Shown: piece by piece, positions 6,798 through 12,008 of the stretch
Numbering within the stretch: the stretch's first letter is position 1
Layout: each line of letters begins with the position of its first letter
NCBI GenBank assembly: GCA_003820635.1
Contig: RPOS01000087.1
Location: forward strand, 1-13,133
Reading direction: 5' to 3'
Length of the DNA stretch: 13,133 nt
Source of the DNA: Verrucomicrobiaceae bacterium
GTDB lineage: Bacteria > Verrucomicrobiota > Verrucomicrobiae > Verrucomicrobiales > Akkermansiaceae
Translations under genes and position numbers: made by a program
Notes under the pieces: generated by a model
What the model was told of the DNA's origin: nothing
Database searches by the model: none
What the model saw: only the letters and a program-made list of their open reading frames with translations

Positions 6798-6826
6798 AAT
6801 CTATCCGCATTCCGGCAGCCATGGAA
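6798..6826 (-). promoter_or_regulatory. Candidate promoter of the PhnA-domain gene, TTCCAT-17 bp-TAGATT
   Basis: On the minus strand TAGATT (6798-6803) lies 17 bp after TTCCAT (6821-6826). The -35 is weak (three of six), but the -10 matches the TAGNTT form seen before rplM and pgpH. With standard geometry transcription would begin at 6791, exactly the A of the start codon, giving a leaderless mRNA. Confidence 0.4.
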
Positions 6827-6836
6827 TAGAGAATTT

Positions 6837-7679
6837 TCAGCCCGGATTTCCATGAATCGCCTCGGTCATGCGCAGTGCCTCCAGATTCGGCCGCACGTCG
6901 TGCACGCGGTGCAGCATCACGCCCTTGTCGCGGGCCATCGCGGTGATGGCCACGCTGGGCCAGTCGCGCAGCGAGAGATCATGGTCCTCCAGCAGGCGGC
7001 CGATGAACGACTTGCGGGAAGCGCCTAACAGCAGCGGCAGGCCGGGCGGGCTGAGGGTTTCCAAATTCCGCAACAAGGCCAGGTTGTGCTCCAGCGTCTT
7101 GCCGAAGCCGATGCCCGGATCGAAACAAACAGCCGCTGGCGCAATGCCGGCAGCGGTGAGGGCCTCGAAGCGCTCGTTGAAAAACGCGCGCACCTCCGCC
7201 ACCACATCGGCATAGTGCGGGGCCTGCTGCATGGTGCGCGGCTCGCCCTGCATGTGCATCACCACCACGCCGCAGCCGCTGGCCGCGCAGAGGCCGGGCA
7301 TTTCCGGGTCCGCGCGCTGGCCGCTCACGTCATTGACGATGTCCGCCCCGGCGGCGAGCGCGGCGGCGGCGACTTGCGCCTTCATCGTATCGATGGAAAT
7401 CAAGCCGTCCCACCCGGCGCGCAGGGCGGCGATGACCGGCACGGTGCGGGCGATTTCCTCATCCGTGCAAACCGGCAGCGCGCCGGGCCGGGTGGACTCG
7501 CCGCCGATGTCGATGATTTCCGCTCCCTCGGCGATCATGCGGCGGGCGTGGCCGAGTGCGGCGGCATGGCCCGCGTGGCGGCCGCCATCCGAGAAGGAAT
7601 CCGGCGTCACATTGAGGATGCCCATCACCCGGGCGCGGCGGGTGAGGTCGAGCGTGCCGCGTCGCGTTTTCCAAATCAT
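6837..7679 (-). CDS. folP: Dihydropteroate synthase
   Basis: A 280-residue cytosolic enzyme that condenses p-aminobenzoate with 6-hydroxymethyl-7,8-dihydropterin diphosphate to form dihydropteroate, the folate step blocked by sulfonamides. The TIM-barrel motifs are complete: LNVTPDSFSDGG (N23), DIGGESTRPGA (57-67), SIDTMK (D97), NDVSG (N116), MHMQG (141-145), FDPGIGFGKT (D188), GASRKSFIG (K223) and RVHDV (R258, H260). The length matches E. coli FolP (282). I chose the ATG at 7679 (MIWKTRRGTLDL). The frame stays open to 8363, but that would cross the whole divergent gene and adds nothing folate-like. Only 51 bases separate it from the divergent secreted-protein gene. No other folate gene is in the window. 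The sequence shows no obvious sulfonamide-resistance insertion. Confidence 0.96.
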   Translation of the reverse strand: MIWKTRRGTLDLTRRARVMGILNVTPDSFSDGGRHAGHAAALGHARRMIAEGAEIIDIGGESTRPGALPVCTDEEIARTVPVIAALRAGWDGLISIDTMKAQVAAAALAAGADIVNDVSGQRADPEMPGLCAASGCGVVVMHMQGEPRTMQQAPHYADVVAEVRAFFNERFEALTAAGIAPAAVCFDPGIGFGKTLEHNLALLRNLETLSPPGLPLLLGASRKSFIGRLLEDHDLSLRDWPSVAITAMARDKGVMLHRVHDVRPNLEALRMTEAIHGNPG

Positions 7680-7694
7680 CGGGGAATTGGCGGC

Positions 7695-7723
7695 TTGCAG
7701 CGTCCGCCGGGCGCACCTAGTTT
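7695..7723 (+). promoter_or_regulatory. Candidate promoter of the 7731-10313 cluster, TTGCAG-17 bp-TAGTTT
   Basis: TTGCAG (7695-7700) and TAGTTT (7718-7723) are separated by exactly 17 bp in the 51-base divergent gap. The predicted start is about 7730, one base from the ATG at 7731, so the first gene would be leaderless. Each box matches the E. coli consensus at only three of six positions; support comes from the repeated TAGNTT form and the geometry. Confidence 0.45.
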
Positions 7724-7730
7724 GCCCGCC

Positions 7731-8321
7731 ATGAACGCTCTTGCAACTTGGAAAACGCTCGTCGTGGCCGCAGGCCTGCTGGCCACCTCGGTGAGCGGCG
7801 CGGCGCAGCAGCCGTCCAAGGAATTCGACGCAGTGGACGGCCCGAACGTGCGGGTGATGCGCCACGACGACGGCGCGCGCACCTTGTTCACCCGCACGCC
7901 CGACAACCGCACACTCACCAAGAAGAAATTCTCGGCCAATGGCGTGCTGATGATGGTGACGGTCTATCGGATGGATGCGAACGGCAACCCGATCGGCTGC
8001 CGGATTTCCGACGGCCAAGGCAACCTGCTCTTCAAGGTGAGCTATGGCTACCGCAAGTCCGACGGCCAACTCGTGGAGGAGCGCATGTTTGACGCGCGCG
8101 TCGTCCGCCGGGACCCGAACACGGGCAAGGAAATGCCGGTGCAGCGGATTTGTTATGTCTATGACCCGCAGGGCAACCGCAGCGCTCCGATCGTTTACAA
8201 CCTGCTGCCCGGCAAGACCTTCGAGGAAGTCTTCGGCGTGAAGTCCTCGGCGCTCGAGACCAATCCGTTCAGTGAAAATCCGGGCCCCGCCAATCCCAAC
8301 GCACGTCCGCTGGGCCGCTGA
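7731..8321 (+). CDS. Small secreted protein of unknown function
   Basis: I do not recognise this 196-residue protein. It begins with a clear signal peptide (MNALATWKTLVVAAGLLATS, cleavage likely after VSGA around residue 24), so it should be periplasmic or secreted. The mature part up to about 155 is rich in alternating polar/hydrophobic strands with repeated Asp/Asn-Gly turns (MDANGNP, SDGQGN, KSDGQL, DPNTGKE, DPQGNR). This suggests antiparallel beta strands somewhat like YD/Rhs or MORN-type repeats. The tail (177-196) is Pro/Asn-rich. Two cysteines (C90, C141) could form a disulfide. The next gene starts 23 bases after the stop, so they are probably co-transcribed. No catalytic motif is visible. 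The gene is real by codon use, signal peptide and context; its role is unknown. Confidence 0.8.
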   Translation: MNALATWKTLVVAAGLLATSVSGAAQQPSKEFDAVDGPNVRVMRHDDGARTLFTRTPDNRTLTKKKFSANGVLMMVTVYRMDANGNPIGCRISDGQGNLLFKVSYGYRKSDGQLVEERMFDARVVRRDPNTGKEMPVQRICYVYDPQGNRSAPIVYNLLPGKTFEEVFGVKSSALETNPFSENPGPANPNARPLGR

Positions 8322-8344
8322 ACCCGCAGTTTTTTCCATCCGCC

Positions 8345-9643
8345 GTGCCATCCCCCAAGACATTGCTTCCCGTACTGCTCGGCGGTGCCGTGGGCCTTGG
8401 TGGCATCCTCCAGGGCCTGCACTGGCGCTCCGTGGCCGCCTCCGCCAGCCTCGCGGATCTGGAAACCCAGCTGCGCATGGCTGCCGAGGAAAACCAAATG
8501 CTCAAGCGCGAGAACGAATCGCTGCGCTCGCTCGCCCAGGGCGGCGGCGAACTCGCCGTGCCACGCGAGGCCATCGACCGCGCCGAGAAGGAATTCGGCC
8601 TGCGCTTTCTCTCCAATCCCGTCGTCCACCGCATCGCCAGCGAGGAACTTCGCGACCGCGTGGCCGCCGCTCTCGAAAGCCGCTTCGGCCCGGCCGGCAT
8701 CGACGACCGCCAGGAAGCATGGCGCCTGATCGGCTGGCTCGGGCCGGATGATGACCTGCTCGCCCAGCTCACCGTGGTGCGGGCAGTCGGCGCGCGCGGC
8801 TGGTTCGACGATGTCACGGGCGAGGCATGGGTGACCGACCGCTACGATCCGGCCAGTATCCCGGACCAAGCCGCGCTGGTGCGCCTGCTCGCACGCATCC
8901 TGCTGCACCAGAATTTCCCGCCGCCGCCGACCTATCCCGGCGACGATGCCGCGCGCGCCCGCGAGGCGTTGCATCAGGGCGCGGCATCCGGTTCCGAGGC
9001 GCGCTTCTATGCGCTCAGCGCCCGCAGCATCGGCTTCATGCCGATGGCGGAAAACAACGAGGTGGAGCAGCTTTTCAACAGCCTGCCGCCGTTCATCCAA
9101 GGACTGACGACTTTTCCCGTGATCGAGGGCAAGGGTCTAGCCGACACGCTGCACGTGCAGGGCGACGAGGTCTTCCACAAAGCCCTGCGCAACCCGCCGC
9201 AGACGACGCGGGCGATCCTGCTGCCCGCGCAATCCGCCACGCCGGAGCCGCTGGAAATGCCCGCCGTGCCGGAGGAACCTTATCTCACGGAATCCGGCGG
9301 GCAGCTCGGCCTGCGGTTGTGGCTGGAGGCCATGGGCGATGCCGGCGCGGCTCTGGAAATTTCCTCCTGCTGGAAAAATGATCGCTACCTGCTCCTGCCG
9401 GACGGCGAGGCGTCCACCGCTCTCGTCTGGGACATCGAACTGGACTCCAAAGACGCGGCCGACCGCCTGCAGGCCGCCGCGCTGGACCGCGCCGCCGCCA
9501 TGGCCGGGCTGGAGGATGCGCCTGCCCTGGCAAGCACCGTGGTCACTGCGGACAAGCGCCACCTGCGCGTTTCCCGGCCCTCTCCTCTGCGCGTGCGCTT
9601 CCTCAACACCCACTCGCCGGAGCTGGCGGAAAAGCTCAACTGA
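8345..9643 (+). CDS. Membrane-anchored metallopeptidase-like protein lacking the HExxH motif
   Basis: A 432-residue protein starting with GTG at 8345. Residues 6-28 form a signal anchor, and 36-64 a predicted coiled coil (LADLETQLRM, then EENQMLKRENESL). The region from about 155 to 380 resembles, from memory, an uncharacterised putative metallopeptidase family with layout HExxHALQDQHF - ALVEGDA - LPP...FPY.EG - PPxSTEQILHP - GWGGDRY - VWD. The counterparts here are RLLARILLHQNF (180-191), ALHQGAA (208-214), LPPFIQGLTTFPVIEGKG (247-264), PPQTTRAILLP (284-294), CWKNDRY (342-348) and VWDIELDS (361-368). The two zinc histidines and the catalytic glutamate of HExxH align with R180, L181 and R184, and the glutamate of VEGD with Q211. 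I infer a non-catalytic, periplasm-facing relative, perhaps a scaffold. The neighbours are a secreted protein upstream and acylphosphatase 13 bases downstream. The family assignment needs a profile search. Confidence 0.7.
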   Translation: MPSPKTLLPVLLGGAVGLGGILQGLHWRSVAASASLADLETQLRMAAEENQMLKRENESLRSLAQGGGELAVPREAIDRAEKEFGLRFLSNPVVHRIASEELRDRVAAALESRFGPAGIDDRQEAWRLIGWLGPDDDLLAQLTVVRAVGARGWFDDVTGEAWVTDRYDPASIPDQAALVRLLARILLHQNFPPPPTYPGDDAARAREALHQGAASGSEARFYALSARSIGFMPMAENNEVEQLFNSLPPFIQGLTTFPVIEGKGLADTLHVQGDEVFHKALRNPPQTTRAILLPAQSATPEPLEMPAVPEEPYLTESGGQLGLRLWLEAMGDAGAALEISSCWKNDRYLLLPDGEASTALVWDIELDSKDAADRLQAAALDRAAAMAGLEDAPALASTVVTADKRHLRVSRPSPLRVRFLNTHSPELAEKLN

Positions 9644-9656
9644 GTCATCACATGTC

Positions 9657-9932
9657 ATGATTGCCAAACGTGTCATCTTTGAAGGCCGCGTGCAGGGCGT
9701 CGGCTTCCGCTACACCGTCAAGGATCTCGCCCGCGGCTTCGAGGTGTGCGGCTGGGTGAAAAACCTGCCGGACGGCAGCGTCGAGATGCAAGTGACCGGC
9801 GAGGCCGGCGAGGTGGAGGCCTTCATCCGCGAGATCGTGGTGGAGTCCCCGCTGGCCCGCCACATCAAGAACCACCATGCCGGGCGCATCCCCCCGCTGG
9901 ATGGCTGCACGGGCTTTCGCATCGAGCGTTAG
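9657..9932 (+). CDS. acyP: Acylphosphatase
   Basis: A 91-residue cytosolic enzyme that hydrolyses acyl phosphates such as carbamoyl phosphate or 1,3-bisphosphoglycerate. The protein has the family length and both active-site residues: R18 in GRVQGVGFR (10-18), the phosphate-binding loop, and N36 in GWVKNLPDGSVEM (32-44). The ATG at 9657 follows the previous stop by 13 bases and places the motifs at the usual distance from the N-terminus. The frame is open upstream, but only as an overlap with the previous gene. The cellular substrate of bacterial acylphosphatases is generally unclear. The stop codon TAG lies inside a GTTAGA hexamer. A strong hairpin follows (9955-9990) before the KhpA-like gene. 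Confidence 0.93.
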   Translation: MIAKRVIFEGRVQGVGFRYTVKDLARGFEVCGWVKNLPDGSVEMQVTGEAGEVEAFIREIVVESPLARHIKNHHAGRIPPLDGCTGFRIER

Positions 9933-9954
9933 AATGCCCCGCAATCGCCGGGTG

Positions 9955-9990
9955 TCTCCGCGGCGAGCGAACCGGGGCTTGCCGCGGAGA
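9955..9990 (+). other. 14-bp inverted repeat (hairpin) between acyP and khpA
   Basis: The left arm 9955-9968 (TCTCCGCGGCGAGC) pairs with the right arm 9977-9990 (GCTTGCCGCGGAGA) over 14 bp with one G-U pair. The loop is 8 bases (9969-9976). Neither strand has a T-run after the stem, so it is not a standard intrinsic terminator. It could attenuate transcription, stabilise the acyP mRNA end, or bind a protein. The right arm includes TTGCCG, a possible but weak -35 for khpA. Confidence 0.6.
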
Positions 9991-10013
9991 AAATCCCGGG
10001 CCATCCTAGCCAC

Positions 10014-10313
10014 ATGGAACCTGTCACCGAACGCTTGCGGAATTTTCTCCTCTATGTCGCCGTGAAACTCATCGACGACCCGGCGCAAGCGCAGCTCAAG
10101 GTGGCCGAGCTGGCGCCGAAAAAGGTCCGTTTCAAGCTCGTTCTGGCCAAGGCGGACGTCGCGATGCTGATCGGCCGCAACGGCTTCACCGCCTCCGCCA
10201 TCCGCAATGTCCTGAAAGCCGCCGCCGACAAGGAAGGCGTGCAGTTCCTGTTGCAAATCCACTCGCACGAAGAAGAAGCCGAACTCCTCGCCCGCGAGGC
10301 GGCAGGGCACTGA
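10014..10313 (+). CDS. khpA: KH-domain RNA-binding protein, KhpA-like
   Basis: A 99-residue protein consisting of a single type II KH domain, as in KhpA (YlqC). The RNA-binding loop is GRNG (54-57) inside VAMLIGRNGFTASAIRNVLKAA. The preceding strands (LKVAELAPKKVRFKLVLA) and the N-terminal helix fit the family, and the length is slightly above the usual 75-85 because of an acidic tail. In Gram-positive bacteria KhpA pairs with KhpB (Jag) and affects cell elongation and sRNA binding. No khpB or 16S-processing partner is present here. The ATG at 10014 begins METVTERLRNFLLYVAVKLI, typical of the family. A separate weak promoter (TTGCCG at 9979-9984, CATCCT at 10002-10007) would put the transcription start on the ATG. 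Otherwise it is read from the upstream cluster through the hairpin. Confidence 0.82.
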   Translation: MEPVTERLRNFLLYVAVKLIDDPAQAQLKVAELAPKKVRFKLVLAKADVAMLIGRNGFTASAIRNVLKAAADKEGVQFLLQIHSHEEEAELLAREAAGH

Positions 10314-10507
10314 GACGTGACCATGCTCTGAAAAATCCCGGTGGAATTCGCTTCAATCGCGATGGGATTGGGGAAAAACCATGGCTGCCGTCCCGCTTGC
10401 GCCGTGATACGTGGCGCGGCAAAGGGAATGATCCTCGCCGGGTAATGGTCGGCACGGTGGATGCCGTGCCGAAGGCTTCGGGCGGTTATTTTCGGGGTTG
10501 ATGCCGC
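10314..10507. other. Intergenic stretch with a 9-bp inverted repeat upstream of toxin-antitoxin module 2
   Basis: No gene is supported between khpA and the second antitoxin. The one clear structure is a perfect inverted repeat, TCGGCACGG (10449-10457) and CCGTGCCGA (10464-10472), around a 6-base loop. It is not followed by a T-run on either strand. A TATTTT box (10487-10492) has no convincing -35 partner. The composition is slightly less GC-rich than the genes, which fits an insertion boundary but does not prove one. Confidence 0.4.
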
Positions 10508-10528
10508 CGTGCAATCGTGCAATCGTGC
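10508..10528 (+). repeat. Short tandem repeat CGTGCAAT, 2.6 copies, directly before vapB of module 2
   Basis: CGTGCAAT occurs at 10508-10515 and 10516-10523, followed by CGTGC at 10524-10528. The repeat ends 6 bases before the antitoxin ATG at 10535. Ribbon-helix-helix antitoxins bind short repeated half-sites in their own promoters, so this is a candidate operator. It overlaps a weak promoter reading, TTGATG (10498-10503) and AATCGT (10521-10526). The period of 8 is not a multiple of three, but the array lies upstream of the ATG. Confidence 0.5.
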
Positions 10529-10534
10529 TTCACG

Positions 10535-10771
10535 ATGAATGTCACCGTGAAAATGGACGACAGCCTGTGCCGTGAGGCGCGGCACCGGGCGGTGGACCGG
10601 GGGCTTTCGCTTTCCGGCTGGATCGCGGAAGTGTTGCGCAAGGAACTGGCTGCGGATCAGTCGGCCAAAAAATGCCTGCTGGATGCGCTGGCGATGCAGG
10701 ATGCCGAGGACAAGGCGTTCGAAATCCCGCGTGATGCGTCCGTGGCGCGCGATCTGGCGTTTTCCGAGTGA
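10535..10771 (+). CDS. vapB: Ribbon-helix-helix antitoxin (FitA/VapB type, module 2)
   Basis: A 78-residue antitoxin. The N-terminus has the ribbon-helix-helix layout: strand MNVTVKMD (1-8), helix DSLCREARHRAVDRG (9-23), turn, helix SLSGWIAEVLRKEL (25-38). The remaining 40 residues are acidic and should bind the toxin. This is a different fold from the Phd-type antitoxin of module 1. The ATG at 10535 is preferred because it opens directly into the DNA-binding strand; a GTG at 10517 in frame lies within the tandem repeat. The stop TGA shares its last A with the toxin ATG (TGATG), a standard coupled arrangement. Autorepression through the CGTGCAAT repeats is inferred. Toxin-antitoxin genes of this type are often acquired horizontally. 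Confidence 0.8.
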   Translation: MNVTVKMDDSLCREARHRAVDRGLSLSGWIAEVLRKELAADQSAKKCLLDALAMQDAEDKAFEIPRDASVARDLAFSE

Positions 10772-11187
10772 TGTTTTTACTCGATTCCAACCTGCTCTCG
10801 GAACTGCGCTCCGCCAAGCGCTGCCATCCGGCCGTGCGGGCATGGCAGCAGGTTCACCCACTGGCAACGTGTTGGATCAGCGTCATCACCTTGCTGGAAA
10901 TCCGCCGTGGCATCGATCAGGTCGGGCGCAAGGACGCCCCGTTCGCGGCGGTTCTCAATGAATGGCTGGAGGGTAAGGTGAAACCGGCGTTTGAGGGCCG
11001 CGTGCTGGCGGTGACTCCCGCAGTCGCGGAACGCGCGGGCCGCATTGCCGCAGGCAGAACGCGGGGCTTGGCGGATTGCCTGATCTCCGCCACCGCGCTG
11101 GAACACCGGTTGACGCTGGCGACGCGCAACGTGGCGGACTTCGATGACGTGCCGGGACTGCAGATCGTGAACCCGTGGAAGGGATGA
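10771..11187 (+). CDS. vapC: FitB/VapC-type PIN-domain toxin (module 2)
   Basis: A 138-residue PIN-domain ribonuclease. Conserved acidic positions are D5 (FLLDSNLLSEL), E43 (TLLEIRRGI), D102 (GLADCLISATAL) and D123/D125 (NVADFDDVPGL), with N120 in the usual TRN motif, so the active site looks complete. The LLDSNLLSEL opening and the ITLLEI-RGI block are typical of the FitB branch. The start ATG overlaps the antitoxin stop by one base. A GTG three bases earlier is in frame and would add one Met. The third codon is TTA (followed by C), the only TTA leucine codon I found outside the GTTAGR context in the window, mildly consistent with foreign origin. The gene converges with oppF, 41 bases away, with no clear terminator. 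Confidence 0.87.
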   Translation: MFLLDSNLLSELRSAKRCHPAVRAWQQVHPLATCWISVITLLEIRRGIDQVGRKDAPFAAVLNEWLEGKVKPAFEGRVLAVTPAVAERAGRIAAGRTRGLADCLISATALEHRLTLATRNVADFDDVPGLQIVNPWKG

Positions 11188-11228
11188 ATGCGTCATGAGC
11201 GCGGGCACCGTGCAGCCGACGCTCGGTG

Positions 11229-12008
11229 TCAGATTTGCGAAGCCGCGGCCGGCAGCATCGGCACGGCTGCGAGCAATTGGCGGGTGTATGCTTGCTGCGG
11301 CTGGCTGAAAACCTCCTCGGCCTCTCCGCGTTCGATGATTTTCCCGCGGTGCATCACGGCGATGCGGTCGGCCAGGTAGCGGACCACGGCGAGATCGTGG
11401 GAAATGAACAACATCGTCAGGCCGAGGTCGCGCTGGAGGCGGCGCAGCAGGTTGAGGATTTGCGACTGGATGGAGACATCGAGTGCGGACACCGGTTCGT
11501 CGGCGATGATGATGCGCGGGTCCGGCGCGAGCGCGCGGGCGATGGCAATGCGCTGGCGCTGGCCGCCGGAAAACTCGTGCGGGTAGCGCTGCATGAGCCG
11601 TGGCGAGAGGCCCGTGGTTTCTAGCAAATTTGCGACACGCTCGCGCAGCGCGTTCGCCTTGAGCTGCGGGTGGCGTTGTTGCAGGGCCTCTGCAAGCGTC
11701 GAAAAAACCGTGAGCCGCGGGTTGAGCGAGGCGTAGGGGTCCTGGAACACCATTTGGAAATCCAGCCGGTGCTGGCGGATCTCGCGGCGCGGCAGGGCTG
11801 TTAGATCGGTGCCGCCGAGGATCACGCTGCCGCTGTCCGGCAGCAGCAACTGCATGATGATGCGCGAGAGCGTGGACTTGCCGCAGCCGGACTCGCCGAC
11901 GAGGCCGAGGATTTCGCCCTGCCGGATTTCCAGCGAGACATCGTCCACGGCCACCACGGATTCGCGGCCCTTGTGGAAGGTCTTGCGGATGTTTTTGAGT
12001 TCAAGCAT
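11229..12008 (-). CDS. oppF: Oligopeptide ABC transporter ATP-binding protein OppF/DppF-like
   Basis: A 259-residue ABC ATPase that energises peptide import with its OppD-like partner. Walker A is GESGCGKS (38-45), the Q-loop is QDPYASLNP, the signature is FSGGQRQR (146-153), Walker B is RIIIADEP (165-172), the D-loop follows (SALD), and the switch histidine is H204 (ISHDLAVV). It ends soon after YTRQLLAAVP. It therefore lacks the cysteine-bearing oligopeptide C-terminal extension that full-length OppF proteins (about 330 residues) and the neighbouring OppD carry; shorter OppF homologues are common, so this need not mean damage. The ATG overlaps the oppD stop by 8 bases (ATGCTTGA), so translation is coupled. 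The frame continues upstream to 12257 only by overlapping oppD. Confidence 0.9.
   Translation of the reverse strand: MLELKNIRKTFHKGRESVVAVDDVSLEIRQGEILGLVGESGCGKSTLSRIIMQLLLPDSGSVILGGTDLTALPRREIRQHRLDFQMVFQDPYASLNPRLTVFSTLAEALQQRHPQLKANALRERVANLLETTGLSPRLMQRYPHEFSGGQRQRIAIARALAPDPRIIIADEPVSALDVSIQSQILNLLRRLQRDLGLTMLFISHDLAVVRYLADRIAVMHRGKIIERGEAEEVFSQPQQAYTRQLLAAVPMLPAAASQI

Noticed and set aside
7680..8363. N-terminal extension of folP to a 508-residue frame
   Set aside because: The extra 228 codons are antisense to the secreted-protein gene and contain no folate-pathway motif; the ATG at 7679 gives the normal family length.
8345..9643. Active zinc metallopeptidase
   Set aside because: No HExxH motif exists in the protein; the aligned residues are R180-L-L-A-R184.
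9955..9990. Intrinsic terminator after acyP
   Set aside because: The stem is strong, but no T-run follows on either strand.
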